Origin: Anisodus tanguticus
Taxonomy: Eukaryota; Streptophyta; Magnoliopsida; Solanales; Solanaceae
Reading direction: 5' to 3'
Assembly: GCA_034509755.1 (NCBI GenBank)
Contig: CM067545.1
Coordinates: forward strand, 44,447,062-44,511,061
Length of the DNA: 64,000 nt
Shown: one piece after another, positions 35,302 through 46,275 of the stretch
How positions within the stretch are numbered: position 1 is the first letter of the stretch
How the letters are laid out: each line of letters begins with the position of its first letter
Notes under the pieces: generated by a model
Told to the model about the DNA's origin: nothing
The model's database searches: none
Seen by the model: the letters and a program-made list of their open reading frames with translations, nothing else
Made by a program: the position numbers and the translations under genes

Positions 35302-36760
35302 CTCGAGGGACAATTAATCCTATTACTACTAGGAAGTAGGAACTAACTATTTCATTAAGTAGCTTAGGAACTTATTTATTTAAGTTAGAAAATCACTTCC
35401 TAAAATATATACTCATTTGCACATGAATAGGTAATAATTATAAGACCATATTTTAATAGGCTAAGGTGTTCTTAGTTTACTCTTTACCTCTTATGTTTGA
35501 TTTTAAAAATAAAATAAGAACTATTAAACTAAAGTATTTATTTTAAGACAACGACTAAACTAAATATAACAATGTCGAATAAAATTGTAATTTTGAGAAT
35601 TTTATCCAATATATAGGAATTTGAATTCCTAATTAACTAGTAACATAATATTACTAAATTAAGCTACATAATAAATTTGGATGAGTTGGGTTACTCGTGG
35701 GTTGGGCCTAATATCTATATGGGTCAATAAATCAATACCACATATTTAATCAAAGTCATACGTATGACATCTTATAATTTCATTAAAATGAGGGATATTT
35801 TTAACCGTAAAGGCATTTGGGGTCCAGTAGGTGAAAGGAGGGGCATTTTTAACATGAAAACTAACGTTAAGGGCAATAGGAGTCCAATAGGTGGAAGGAG
35901 GACAAATTTAAATAATTTTCAATACGTTAGAGACTTTTTCTACCATTTCAATTTCGAATTTGGCATTGCACATAGGTATAAAACGTGTGAAATGTTGATT
36001 CGATAATATTTATCGATTTTTATGCCCTTCAACATTATCTTATTTTTGTAAGAAAACTATTCAGTATTGGATAAAATTGAAATACTTGTTAATTATTTTT
36101 AGAATATATATAATTAGAAAGATATTATTTTAAGTGCATATTTCATAGTATTTGACGCAAGATATATTGATGCAAAGAACGAACATAGAGATTACTCAGA
36201 CAAAAAAGAGTAAGTAAATAATAAGAATACTTCAAGTGTAATAGGAATTGAAGTTTTTATTGCAAAAAATAAAATAAAATAGGAGAGGAATTAAAAAGTC
36301 ATTGACTTACCTATATCAAAGAAAATAATATGTCCTGACAAAAAAAAAAGTAACTTGAATACTAATAAGACCTACTGTCGATTGGAGTCGAATAAGCATC
36401 ATGATTTTGGTCATATCACCGCAGTGCAATTAGGCCTCGGCAGCGAGCTGAGCCAGCTTGAGGCTTAGCTCGGCTAGGCTATATTTTAGTTCGCTGCTCG
36501 ATTTGATCATAGATCGGTTTGATTCAGTCAAAATTTAACTTTATTTGGCTCGATTCGATTAAAGCTCGGTCAAGTTAATTCTTTCAAGTTTGAGTCGGGC
36601 AAAAATGAAGTATATTTCTTAGACTAAGACCTAATTATATTAGTGGCATCACAGGGTAGTTAATTAGTGGCAAGTATGAGTTGGATAGGAATTCTCTTAC
36701 TTCATAAATACAATCTGGGTTTCGAAAAACATAGTTAAATATAGTCCAGAACATCTAATA
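35302..36760. other. Intergenic region
   Basis: AT-rich, without recognisable genes. Near 35790-35910 two similar blocks, GGGGCATTTTTAAC-type with CCAGTAGGTGAAAGGAGG / CCAATAGGTGGAAGGAGG, repeat about 65 bp apart, giving a low-information ORF (35764-36006). Around 36430-36600 a GCTCGGCTAGGCT / TTGGCTCGATTCGATT-rich segment looks like the subterminal region of a hAT-type element, but no termini were found. Confidence 0.5.
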
Positions 36761-36765
36761 CTAAG

Positions 36766-37040
36766 AGGGGTCTCGTTTGGTTAAGTAGGTTATGGAGAGA
36801 TACATTATAATGCAGAGATTGCAATACCGAAAGAAATTATTAATTACTCCTATAATTTATCATTGGATGTTTGATGTGTTGTACTAAAAAATTATCCAGT
36901 GTTTGATCATTTAGTAGTTTTAATTTATGTATCGTTAATCCTCGAATTCTTATTCCAAACTTTATTCCAGATATAAAATAATATATAGATTTTCGCATAA
37001 CTTATGCGGGTATTAGTTATATACGGAAAGCCTCAATCTG
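36766..37040. mobile_element. Truncated Tourist-like (PIF/Harbinger) MITE
   Basis: It begins GGGGTCTCGTTTGGTTAAG and continues through GCAGAGATTGCAATACC-type sequence, resembling Tourist-like MITEs that start GGG-TCTCGTTTGGT. The expected inverse end is missing; the text runs into the truncated gypsy LTR at 37044. Confidence 0.45.
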
Positions 37041-37043
37041 GCT

Positions 37044-37142
37044 CATATATAAGCCAAGGCTAGACCTTTTTAGCCCTAAAGTAAAGATGACGTGACCCTG
37101 CTGACGTCCTAGCATCTGTGAGCGTCACAACACTCTGGTTGA
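37044..37142 (-). repeat. 3' LTR fragment of the Tat element, outer part
   Basis: CATATATAAGCCAAGGCTAG through CACTCTGGTTGA matches 59219-59318 in the other LTR nearly base for base. Sequence left of 37044 no longer matches, so the LTR end is deleted. Confidence 0.85.
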
Positions 37143-40100
37143 TGTTGACACCCAATTTTGTCCCATCTTCTATGATTTTATTTGCAATTTTTAATATTTT
37201 TTGACACTTTAAAACAATTTTAAAATATAGGCATATATATGTATATATATCATTATTATTATTATTATTTGCATTTTTTATTGTCATTTGCATTTTATAT
37301 CATAATTATACTTTTATCTTAATATTATATGTTATTTTATTTTTCGCAAGACGGCATTCCATTTTTTATTTTTTATTTAAGCATCAAGCATTTCACAAAT
37401 ATTATATTTTATCGTATTATCATCTTTACAATTTATAAATTTTGCAAAGCTTTATTTTTATATAATTAAACCCCTTTTTATATTTTAAACTCATTTCCCC
37501 CAAACAATTTCTACTCAACCCAAAACAATTCCTACCCAACCCAAACTAAAACCCATCTCGTCCAAGCCCAACCCATCACCCATTTATTTCCCCAACCCAA
37601 AACAATTCCAAACCCCCCATTCGAAGCCCACCCGGATTGGCCCAATACCCAACTACCCATCCCTTTATTTCCCCCCTTTAAACCAAACCAAACCCTAAAA
37701 CATTTTCATTTTTTTCACACACCCCTATCTCTCTCTCTCTCTCTCACTCACTCCATCAGCCGACGCGACCCCCCACACCCCATACCGGCGACCCCACATC
37801 GCCGGCCACCCTCGCCGCACACACCCCACACCCCGGTAACCTCGCCGCACACACCCACCATACTCACAATCGACAACCCCCATACCCGTGACCCCTACAC
37901 GCCGGTCACCTCACCCACCGCCGCCACCGCCGCCGTCGCACACACCACGACCCCACATCGTCGGTCACCCCTACACCGACACCATCACTTCACCCATATA
38001 TACACCCCTTAAAATCCGAAAACCCATCCATAAAATACCCCCTTTTGTTCACTGTTTTGGGGTCGATTTTTGTGAATTTTTTGTCCGAAAAAAAGGAGTT
38101 TTGGTCGGAGCTCACGTCGGAAATCGGGTATTATTTCGCCCCTTTTGCTCACCGTTTCGGTCGGGTCACAATCCGGTCGGGTCACCCCTTGTCGGACAAA
38201 AATCTCCAGGTTTATGCTTTACTTTGTTGTTGGTGTACACGAAATTTAGAGAAAAATCGGGTGGGGTCACTCGTTCCGGTCGGGTCGACCCGGTCCGAAT
38301 AAATTTCTGAATTTTGTATGTTTATATTGTGTTGTTGGTTATCTGAAATTTGGAGAAAATCGATTCGGTTTGAAAAAACATCCGATTCGGGTCGGGTCAT
38401 CGACCGGGTCGGGTCGACCGGTTCGGTTAAATTCCGCATTTTCGTTGTGTTTATAGTGTTGTTGGTTACCCGAAAATTTGGAAAGAATTTGATTCGGATT
38501 GAAGTATCCGATTCGGGTTGGGTCATCTTCAAGTTCGGTCGGGTCGGGTCGACCGGCTTCGAATGAATTTCCGATTTTTTGTTTTAATATCTTGTTGTTT
38601 ATTATCTGAAAAATAAAAAATATATATTTGAATCCGGGTCGGTCAACCCGAAATCCGGGACGATCACCGTTCGGATCCGGCCGGGTCAAATTTCGAATTC
38701 GGGCGGACATTTTTGCGAATCGTTCGTTTTTTATTTTGGCATTTAAACATCCGTGCAACGGATATTTTGTTGTTTTACTGTTTTGAATTAAATACTACAC
38801 TTAGGCCGATGAAATTAAATTCGAGGCCGCGCTTTTTTTTTTGTGTTTCTGTTTACTATTTTTTTTAACATCCGTGCGACGGATATCTATCTGTTCTTCT
38901 GTTTTATTGTCTTAACTGCCGATGAAATTAAATTCGAGGCCTCGCTTTTTTTGTTTGTTTCTCTGTTTACTGTTTTAAACATCCGTGCAACGGATATTTA
39001 CTGTTTTACTGTCTTACTGTTTTAAACTAAATATCGTATCTTTTTGGAATTGCTTCTCGATTTCAGTTTTTACTGTTTTGGTTTAGCTTACTGTTTGGAA
39101 TTAAATACTGTATTTAGGCCGATGAAATTAAATTCGAGGCCGCCCTTTTTTTTCTTTCGTTTCGTTTCTCTCTTTTCTGTTTTCTGTTTTAAACATCCGT
39201 GCCACGGATATGTACACCATTTTGTTTACTATTTTTTTAATTAAGTACTACATTCGGCCGATGAAAAAATATCCGTCGATTTTTGAGGCCTCCACATTTG
39301 TAAAGACGGAAAATAAAACTTCTGGGCAAGGATGAAACTTAAATCTTTTTCACCCAAGAGACCAACATGTTCGGTAGGCAAGACAACTAAAATGACCAAC
39401 GAGTCATACGTTCGCAGCCACGACATGATTGGAATGATCTTTTCAAAATTTAAATCCGAGCCCTCCGTAATCAAAACATTTATTGTTTTGGATACGGATC
39501 CGAAGTTATGTATATTCAATTGTTTCTAACCGTTTATTCTTGACGGCTTGCAAAGATAAAGTCAAAGAAGGCAAATACCCCTCGAGATTATTTATTTTTG
39601 TTGTTGTCTTTTACTTTCTTTAATTCACTTTATTTTCATTCTCATTGTAATATTATTGTACTCGTGAAATTATTAAAATATTTAGAATAGATAGAATTAA
39701 TTGATAGGGTAGTCTAAAATTGAAAACCCATCGCTAGGTTATCTATTTTTAGGCTCGTCACCCATACAATTTACATTGCATATATTTTTATCAATTTTCA
39801 TACAAATGCATATTTATACTTTTTTTTAGCTTTACATGTAAATTAATGTCATACAAATGCATACTTGTACAAAATGCATCATTTTATTAACATCTTGTAA
39901 CATTATTTTTATATTTGTAAAAACATGTATTTTTCTTAGCATAACAATTAACCCGAATTTGATCGGATAACCGCGAGTTAGCGGATCTTAAAGGATGCCT
40001 AACCCCTTCCCTTTAGGATAATAAAGAACCCTTACCCAGAATTTCATTAGTTTCGTAGACCACAAAATGGAGTTATTCTGCAGCATTTAGTTAACATTCA

Positions 40101-40221
40101 GGTGTCCTAATTCACCTTAGAATAATTAGGTGGCGACTCCTCAAGCAAGCATTTTTAATCCATCCGGAGGGAATCGACGCCATCGCGTCGCGAAGCCCGC
40201 AGGTCAAAATCGGGCGCGACA
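37143..40221 (+). repeat. 5' LTR (3.1 kb) of the LARD-like element
   Basis: Contains a pyrimidine-rich CTCTCTCT tract (about 37730-37750), a CCG/ACCCC-rich block (37760-37990), repeated GGGTCGGGTCGACC-type motifs (38150-38690), and four copies of ATCCGT-loop-ACGGAT hairpins at 38749, 38870, 38981 and 39195. ORFs in it are of biased composition and non-coding. Confidence 0.92.
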
Positions 40222-43200
40222 AAGATGGCGACTCTGCTGGGGAACTTTCAGGTTTTTAACCATAGCAAATTCAGGTTAATTATTATTGTGCTTTATATTG
40301 CTCTTTATTTGATCTATTGTTTTTAATTGTTTTCTTTTTGAAATTTTGTATGTTTAACCGCTTTAATTGATACTTTCTTTTATTGCTTTTCTTAAATTGG
40401 CATTTCGCTCATATTTCTTCCACTGGAAAATTGACACTATCACACATTACACGCGAGGTGTGTTTTGCGCACCGCGCACTTCTTTCAAATTTCCAAAATT
40501 TTAGGAGAGTTGGTATATGCGCGGAGTGTCCGGACCATCCGGTTGGCCGCGTAGCCTTCTCACTCGAGTAGTCCGCTCGGGAACCTTGAGTCTAGTTAGC
40601 CAAATCTTAGAAAATTTAGGATAGAGCTATACCACATTTTATTTTAAGTCATGCATACATACACCTTAGATGGGTCGATACTTGGCATTGACTCCACAAT
40701 TAAGAAATCCACCAAAATTGTCGACGGGTCTCGCTCCCCCAACGACTATCAACATATTATTTGTAGCGTGATAATGATAGACTAATCCAAGCCTAATCAT
40801 GACATGCCGATATTGGAAATTGTACATACGTTTTGTCTTCATTTCCAACAAAAGCATTGCAGTTTGACAAATTGGATTATTCTTGTCATAATCTCTCATA
40901 TTTGGTGTTTAGGCTCACCTCTCGGCATAAGAGAGGCTCCATGCATGTTAGGACGCACATTTAATTATCGCACAATTTGTTTGCTATTTTTCTTCTTTTA
41001 ACTTTGTACATATTATTTAATGCAATAAATATCTGCTTCAATTCTTTACATATCATACCATGTCGCTTGCAACAAAGGGACAGAAATTGAGTCACTTCCC
41101 TCGGATAAAGCGTTCTTGAACATCCAAGACTCGGACCTCGTGCAGCAACCAGGGGAGTTTTTGACCATACTTTCACACTCCTACATTTTATTATTCTTTT
41201 AGTGACTTTCCTCCTTTCACCCGGTGCTCTTATTTTTGCAGGAAGATCGTCCTCGTGAACAGTCGGGGGCGGTAGTTTTAAAATGTTATCTCTGGATATA
41301 CTCCGGGAAAGAACAAAGCCAAAGGGCTTTCACAAAGACGATCGAAAGATGTTTTGACTGGAAAAAGTTAGCCAACACCAGAGTCAACGAGGCGTTACTC
41401 TAGTTGTCTATACTTGTTTTTTATATATATTTTGCAAATTCAGTTGATATGTTTAATTTTCGTTACATAATTTCTTTATATCATACATTTTTACAACATA
41501 TCCTTACGAACTACGAGTGTCTGACTCTCACCATACGGTGTGATACGTAGGTAACCCTTCTCGGGTGCGACACCCCTAAAAAAAAAAATCAAAAAAAAAT
41601 CAAATAAAAAAATGAAAAAAATGATTCTGGTTTATCAATCTTTTTTTATTACATCCTAATGGCACAATCTTTTTTCATTACATCCTATTGTGGACAATCA
41701 TTTTTTTTTTCTTTTCTTCATTGCATTCATCCTAATTTGTCAATCACTTTTTATTGTATACAATTTTACTTACTATCCTACCGTGGATAAATTCTTTTTC
41801 AATCATACATTTTTATAACCTATCTGCACGAACTACGCACACCTGATTCTCGTCAAAGATGAGATACGTAGGCAAAATCTATTTGGGGTTCGGTACCCTT
41901 TATTCAAAAACAAAAATAAAAAAAAAAAAAAATAATAATATATAAATATATATATATATTTTCTAAGAATCATTGATGGACTTGGTTGATACCAACACGC
42001 TTAAGAGTGTGCATAGGAAAGAACAAGCGGAGAAGACCGACTTCGTGGTAAACCATAGATTCTTCGGTACCTCTTATTCACGCCCGTGTTGACGCTTAAA
42101 AATTGTTTTGCATGCTTCCAAGGTATGAACGAAGCCAACCTCATCGTTTCATATGCATTGTGTGGTGAGTTTTAGAATAAGTTCAATTGCATTGCATTGT
42201 GATCTAGAACTTGGCTCGAATGTTTGTTGAGGCGAAATCCCGAGTAACACTTGGTATAGGAAAGGATCGTAGGCTTTCTTTGATCCGTTTGAGCCTTTTC
42301 AGCTTACCAAATAACATTATCCATAGTACTCCCCCTTTGAGCCTGAAGCCTATTTTTTTTTAACAACCACATATTATGCTTATACCCTTTCTGAGTGCGT
42401 ACACGCACTATCCCTCTTTGGCCCGACCTCCTTGAGCGCGTCATAAATATGCAAATTGCTGAAAAAGATCCGAGTTGAAGTTGCAATGTTCCCAAAAGAG
42501 GAAATGAAACAAAACAAAGGGACGACTTCACAAAAAATGAAGTAAAAAGCCCCGACAATATCAAAAAAAAAAAACATAACTCCGAAAAAGGGGAAAAAGC
42601 TCCAAACGAAATATTCAAAAGAAGTCGGTACAAAATAAAGGGGGGCAAAAAGAAGCAAATCGGCATCAAGGCACACAAATACAAAGCGCGGACATATTCC
42701 AACGCTCAAGGAAGGATCAGTCACTCCTTACCCAAATGATATCCTTTCCTTTCCCCAAGCCTACATTACAAACCCATAACAAGCCCTACATGATCCTATA
42801 CCAAGGGTTCTCACATTAGTGGATACTTACATGACGGCCAAGCCTATGGTATCACAGTTGAATGCATTGAACATCTTTCTGAGGGTGAGTGTACTTCTCT
42901 ACACGCCCCAAAGTTCAAAATATTGAAATACATGTGAGAAGGGGACTTTCTTTCAGTGAGAGCATTTGAAACATGAGGTTGCATATGTCAAAACCTTGGC
43001 TTGAAGCAAGTGTCGATACTCATGTATGTCTGAGGTAGCATCTGAAGCTGTAGGAATTACCCTGAAGTCAGCCTTGGTTATACAGAGAGCGGTAACGTGA
43101 ACCCTAAGCACATTACTAATTGTTGGTACCAACTGAAGTCAAAATATGATTCTGTCTTTTTCATATTTTCAAACAAAAAAAAAAATCAAAAACCTTGCAA

Positions 43201-43260
43201 AATATATTGCATCATTTTTCAAACTCTATTCACTCTCTTTTACAAAAAAAAAAAAACATT
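40222..43260 (+). other. Interior of LARD-like element, left part
   Basis: Primer site at 40226. No polyprotein similarity in any frame. Two diverged hairpin cassettes of the GAACTACG...GATACGTAGG type occur at 41508-41577 and 41829-41902. A/T homopolymers are frequent (41580, 41700, 41925). The rest is unrecognised. Confidence 0.7.
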
Positions 43261-43265
43261 CTACA

Positions 43266-43960
43266 AATACGAATCTCTTTTGCCGCATGAACTACGTTAT
43301 GACCTGATTCCCTTGGCGGGATACGTAGGCGGCCACATCGGCTTCGGTCCCATTTTTGGAAAATCCTCACAATCTCTTTTGCCACATGAACTACGTTATG
43401 ACCTGATTCCCTTGGCGGGATACGTAGGCGGCCACATCGGCTTCGGTCCCATTTTCAAAAAATCCTTACAATCTCTTTTGCCGCATGAACTACGTTATGA
43501 CCTGATTCCCTTGGCGGGATACGTAGGCGGCCACATCGGCTTCGGTCCCATTTTTGGAAAATCCTCACAATCTTTTACTGTCATGAACTACGTTATGACC
43601 TGATTCCCACGGCGGGATACGTAGGCGGCCACATCGGCTTCGGTCCCATTTTCGAAAAACCCTTACAAAATCCTTTTGTCATGAACTACGTTATGACCTC
43701 GATTCCCTTGGCGGGATACGTAGGCGGCCACATCGGCTTCGGTCCCATTTTCAGAAAATCCTTACAATCTCTTTTGCCACATGAACTACGTTATGACCTG
43801 ATTCCCTCGGCGGGATACGTAGGCAGCCACATCGGCTTCGGTCCCATTTTGGAAAACTTCATAATTCCTTTTTAATGGCAGCGAACTACGTTATGACCTG
43901 ATTTCCTTTGTTGGAATACGTAGGCGGCCTATATCGGCTTCGGTCACACCATTGAAAATT
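43266..43960 (+). repeat. Seven tandem copies of a ~100-bp hairpin cassette
   Basis: Each unit contains GAACTACGTTATGACCTGATT, a short stem (CCC...GGG), GATACGTAGGCGGCC and CATCGGCTTCGGTCCCATTTT. Spacing is about 99-103 bp. Because units 1-3 are multiples of three, they give an in-frame repetitive ORF (43097-43603), but units 4 and 5 change frame by indels, so I do not regard it as protein-coding. Confidence 0.9.
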
Positions 43961-44663
43961 TTCTTCCATTATCTTGCACACAACGCAATGTGCTTACATG
44001 ATTGCCTTAACAGACAAGCAAGTGGCCCGCACAAACTCGGCTTTATCCAAATGGAAGTTCATCATCTTCATATATACCGAAACCGGGGCATTTTTTAAAG
44101 GGTTCACTACGCAAGCATACGCCAATAGACCCGGAAAATGCCGTACAACTAAGTCTTCAATCTAAACCGAGTCCGAGCTTGCAAGCGTCAAGGCAAAAAC
44201 TACAAAGTCAATGCGAATCAACCGCCCTCGCCCCCCCCAAACTCACAAATTTCTTTCGAGTGCGGTCTTCGAAGGTTGACAAAGGCGGAAAGCCGCGACA
44301 TGAGGCTTAATTTCGCAAAGAATTCCCGCATCGCCGCTCACCACAAGGATCACGTTCCTATTGGACGTCTGTACAAAAAAAAAAAAAAAAAAAAAAAAAA
44401 ACATCATCTTGACCTACAGGGTCCCAGCTGCTATGTCCGTACAAGGACGATATTTCGACTCACAGGGTCATATTTCTCATCCTTATCCATTCCTTTTACA
44501 TCGCTTATGTCTCGCGCATTAACTTTTAATCTAGATTGATGACATATCAATTCGACCTTAGGGTCACACTTTGCATCACGTCTAAACAACGACGTCATTT
44601 TACATTTCGTCTACGCAACGACGACATCTGCATCACGTCTAAGCAACGACGTCATTTCGTGCG
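43961..44663 (+). other. Interior of LARD-like element between the two arrays
   Basis: No coding similarity. Contains an A-run of about 28 (44374-44401) and three GACGTC-centred repeats (GTCTAAACAACGACGTCAT, GTCTAAGCAACGACGTCAT types) at 44578-44665 that recur after the minisatellite at 45960. Confidence 0.6.
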
Positions 44664-45940
44664 CCCGCCCTCCCTAATGCGGGTATTTTATTTTCGTCGG
44701 CGCCCACCTCCTAATGCGGGTATTTCATTTTCAATCGTCGCGCCGCCCACCTCCTAATGCGGTATTTAATTTCGCCGTGCGCCCACCTCCTAATGCGGGT
44801 ATTTTATTTTCGATCGGCGCCCACCTCCTAATGCGGGTATTTATATTTCTGTCGGCGCCCACCTTCTAATGCGGGTATTTCAATTTACCGTCGCGCCCAC
44901 CTCCTAATGCGGGTATTTTATTTCGGTCGGCGCCCACCTCCTAATGCGGGTATTTTAATTTCGGTCGGCGCCCACCTCCTAATGCGGGTATTTAAATTTC
45001 GGTCGGCGCCCACCTCCTCTAATGCGGGTATTTCAATTTCGGTCGCGCCCCACCTCCTAATGCGGGTATTTTATTTTCGGTCGGCGCCCACCTCCTAATG
45101 CGGGTATTTAATTTCATCGTGCACCCACCTTCTAATGCGGGTATTTTAATTTCGGTCGGCGCCCACCTCCTAATGCGGGTATTTCATTTTCGCCGGCGCC
45201 CACCTCCTAATGCGGGTATTTTATTTTCGATCGGCGCCCACCTCCTAATGCGGGTATTTAATTTCATCAGCGCCCACCTTCTAATGCGGGTATTTCATTT
45301 TACGTCGTCGCGCCCACCTCCTAATGCGGGTATTTTATTTCGGTCGGCGCCCACCTTCTAATGCGGGTATTTCAATTTCGTTGGCGCCCACCTCCTAATG
45401 CGGGTATTTTAATTTCGATCGGCGCCCACCTCCTAATGCGGGTATTTTAAATTTCAATCGGCGCCCACCTCCTAATGCGGGTATTTAAATTTCGGTCGAG
45501 GCGCCCGCCCACCTCCTAATGCGGGTATTTCGATTTCGGTCGGCGCCCACCTCCTAATCGGGTATAATGCGGGTATTTCATTTTCGGTCGGGCGCCCACC
45601 TCCTAATGCGGGTATTTATATTTCGTCGCGCCCACCTTCTAATGCGGGTATTTCAATTTCGTCGGCGCCCACCTCCTAATGCGGGTATTTTATTTCAGTC
45701 AGGCGCCCACCTCCTAATGCGGGTATTTTAATTTCACGGGCGCGCCCACCTCCTAATGCGGGTATTTAAACGTCATTTCGGCGCCCACCTCCTAATGCGG
45801 GTATTTTAATTCCGGTCCAATGCGCGCCCACCTTCTAATGCGGGTATTTCAATTCGAGGCACCCACCTCCTAATGCGGGTATTTCAATTCCAGTCAGGCA
45901 CCCACCTTCTAATGCGGGTATTTTAATTTCAATCGCGCCT
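44664..45940 (+). repeat. Minisatellite, ~38-bp unit, about 33 copies
   Basis: The unit CGCCCACCTCCTAATGCGGGTATTT plus a variable 12-15 bp AT/CGGTCGG spacer is repeated head to tail about 33 times. CCTCCTAATGCGGGTATTT is nearly invariant (CCTTCTAATG in about a quarter of copies), while the spacer changes in length and sequence. Confidence 0.92.
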
Positions 45941-46275
45941 ATGCAACGGCGCCATCTGCATAACGTCTAAGCAACGACGTCACCTCATTACGCATATGCT
46001 ACATAATCATCTACATTGGGAAGTACTTCGAACGTTGTTCCGCCCTTCTCCAGTATCTCATCACATCTGCGACCAGTGTCATCATAAGTCGACACTGGGG
46101 CATTGTTTTTTGAATGTATACCATCTTTTGCAACTTCTCTCTCCCTTCGGGATTTTATTTCTTCCCACTCACCCATAACCTTCCCTTGAGTCCCGATGAT
46201 CAGGACAAAATTGGCTACTCAGTCAACTTCTTTGGCCGAAAACTCTTTCATCGTCTCCGTCCAAAGAGGGGCATC
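45941..46275 (+). other. Interior of LARD-like element, right end with polypurine tract
   Basis: Non-coding DNA ending in AAAGAGGGGCATC before the 3' LTR (TGTTGACACC at 46276). The AAAGAGGGGCA run is the likely plus-strand primer. Confidence 0.8.

Noticed and set aside
37888..38758. Overlapping ORFs on both strands in the 3.1-kb LTR, recurring in the other LTR
   Set aside because: They recur only because the LTRs are copies; composition is biased and frames differ between copies.
39241..39529. Conserved pair of ORFs (also at 48457-48654) near the end of the LARD LTRs
   Set aside because: Identity between the two reflects LTR duplication; no domain or codon-level conservation can be shown.
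43097..43603. ORF encoding repeated ELRYDLIPLAGYVGGHIGFG peptides
   Set aside because: The repetition comes from the 100-bp DNA array; indels in later units break the frame, and the stems vary in ways that preserve pairing, not the peptide.
43266..43960. CRISPR-like array of regular repeats
   Set aside because: Repeats are adjacent without unique spacers, in a plant retroelement.
44536..45361. Repetitive MRVFYFRSAPTS ORFs
   Set aside because: They are translations of the 38-bp minisatellite.
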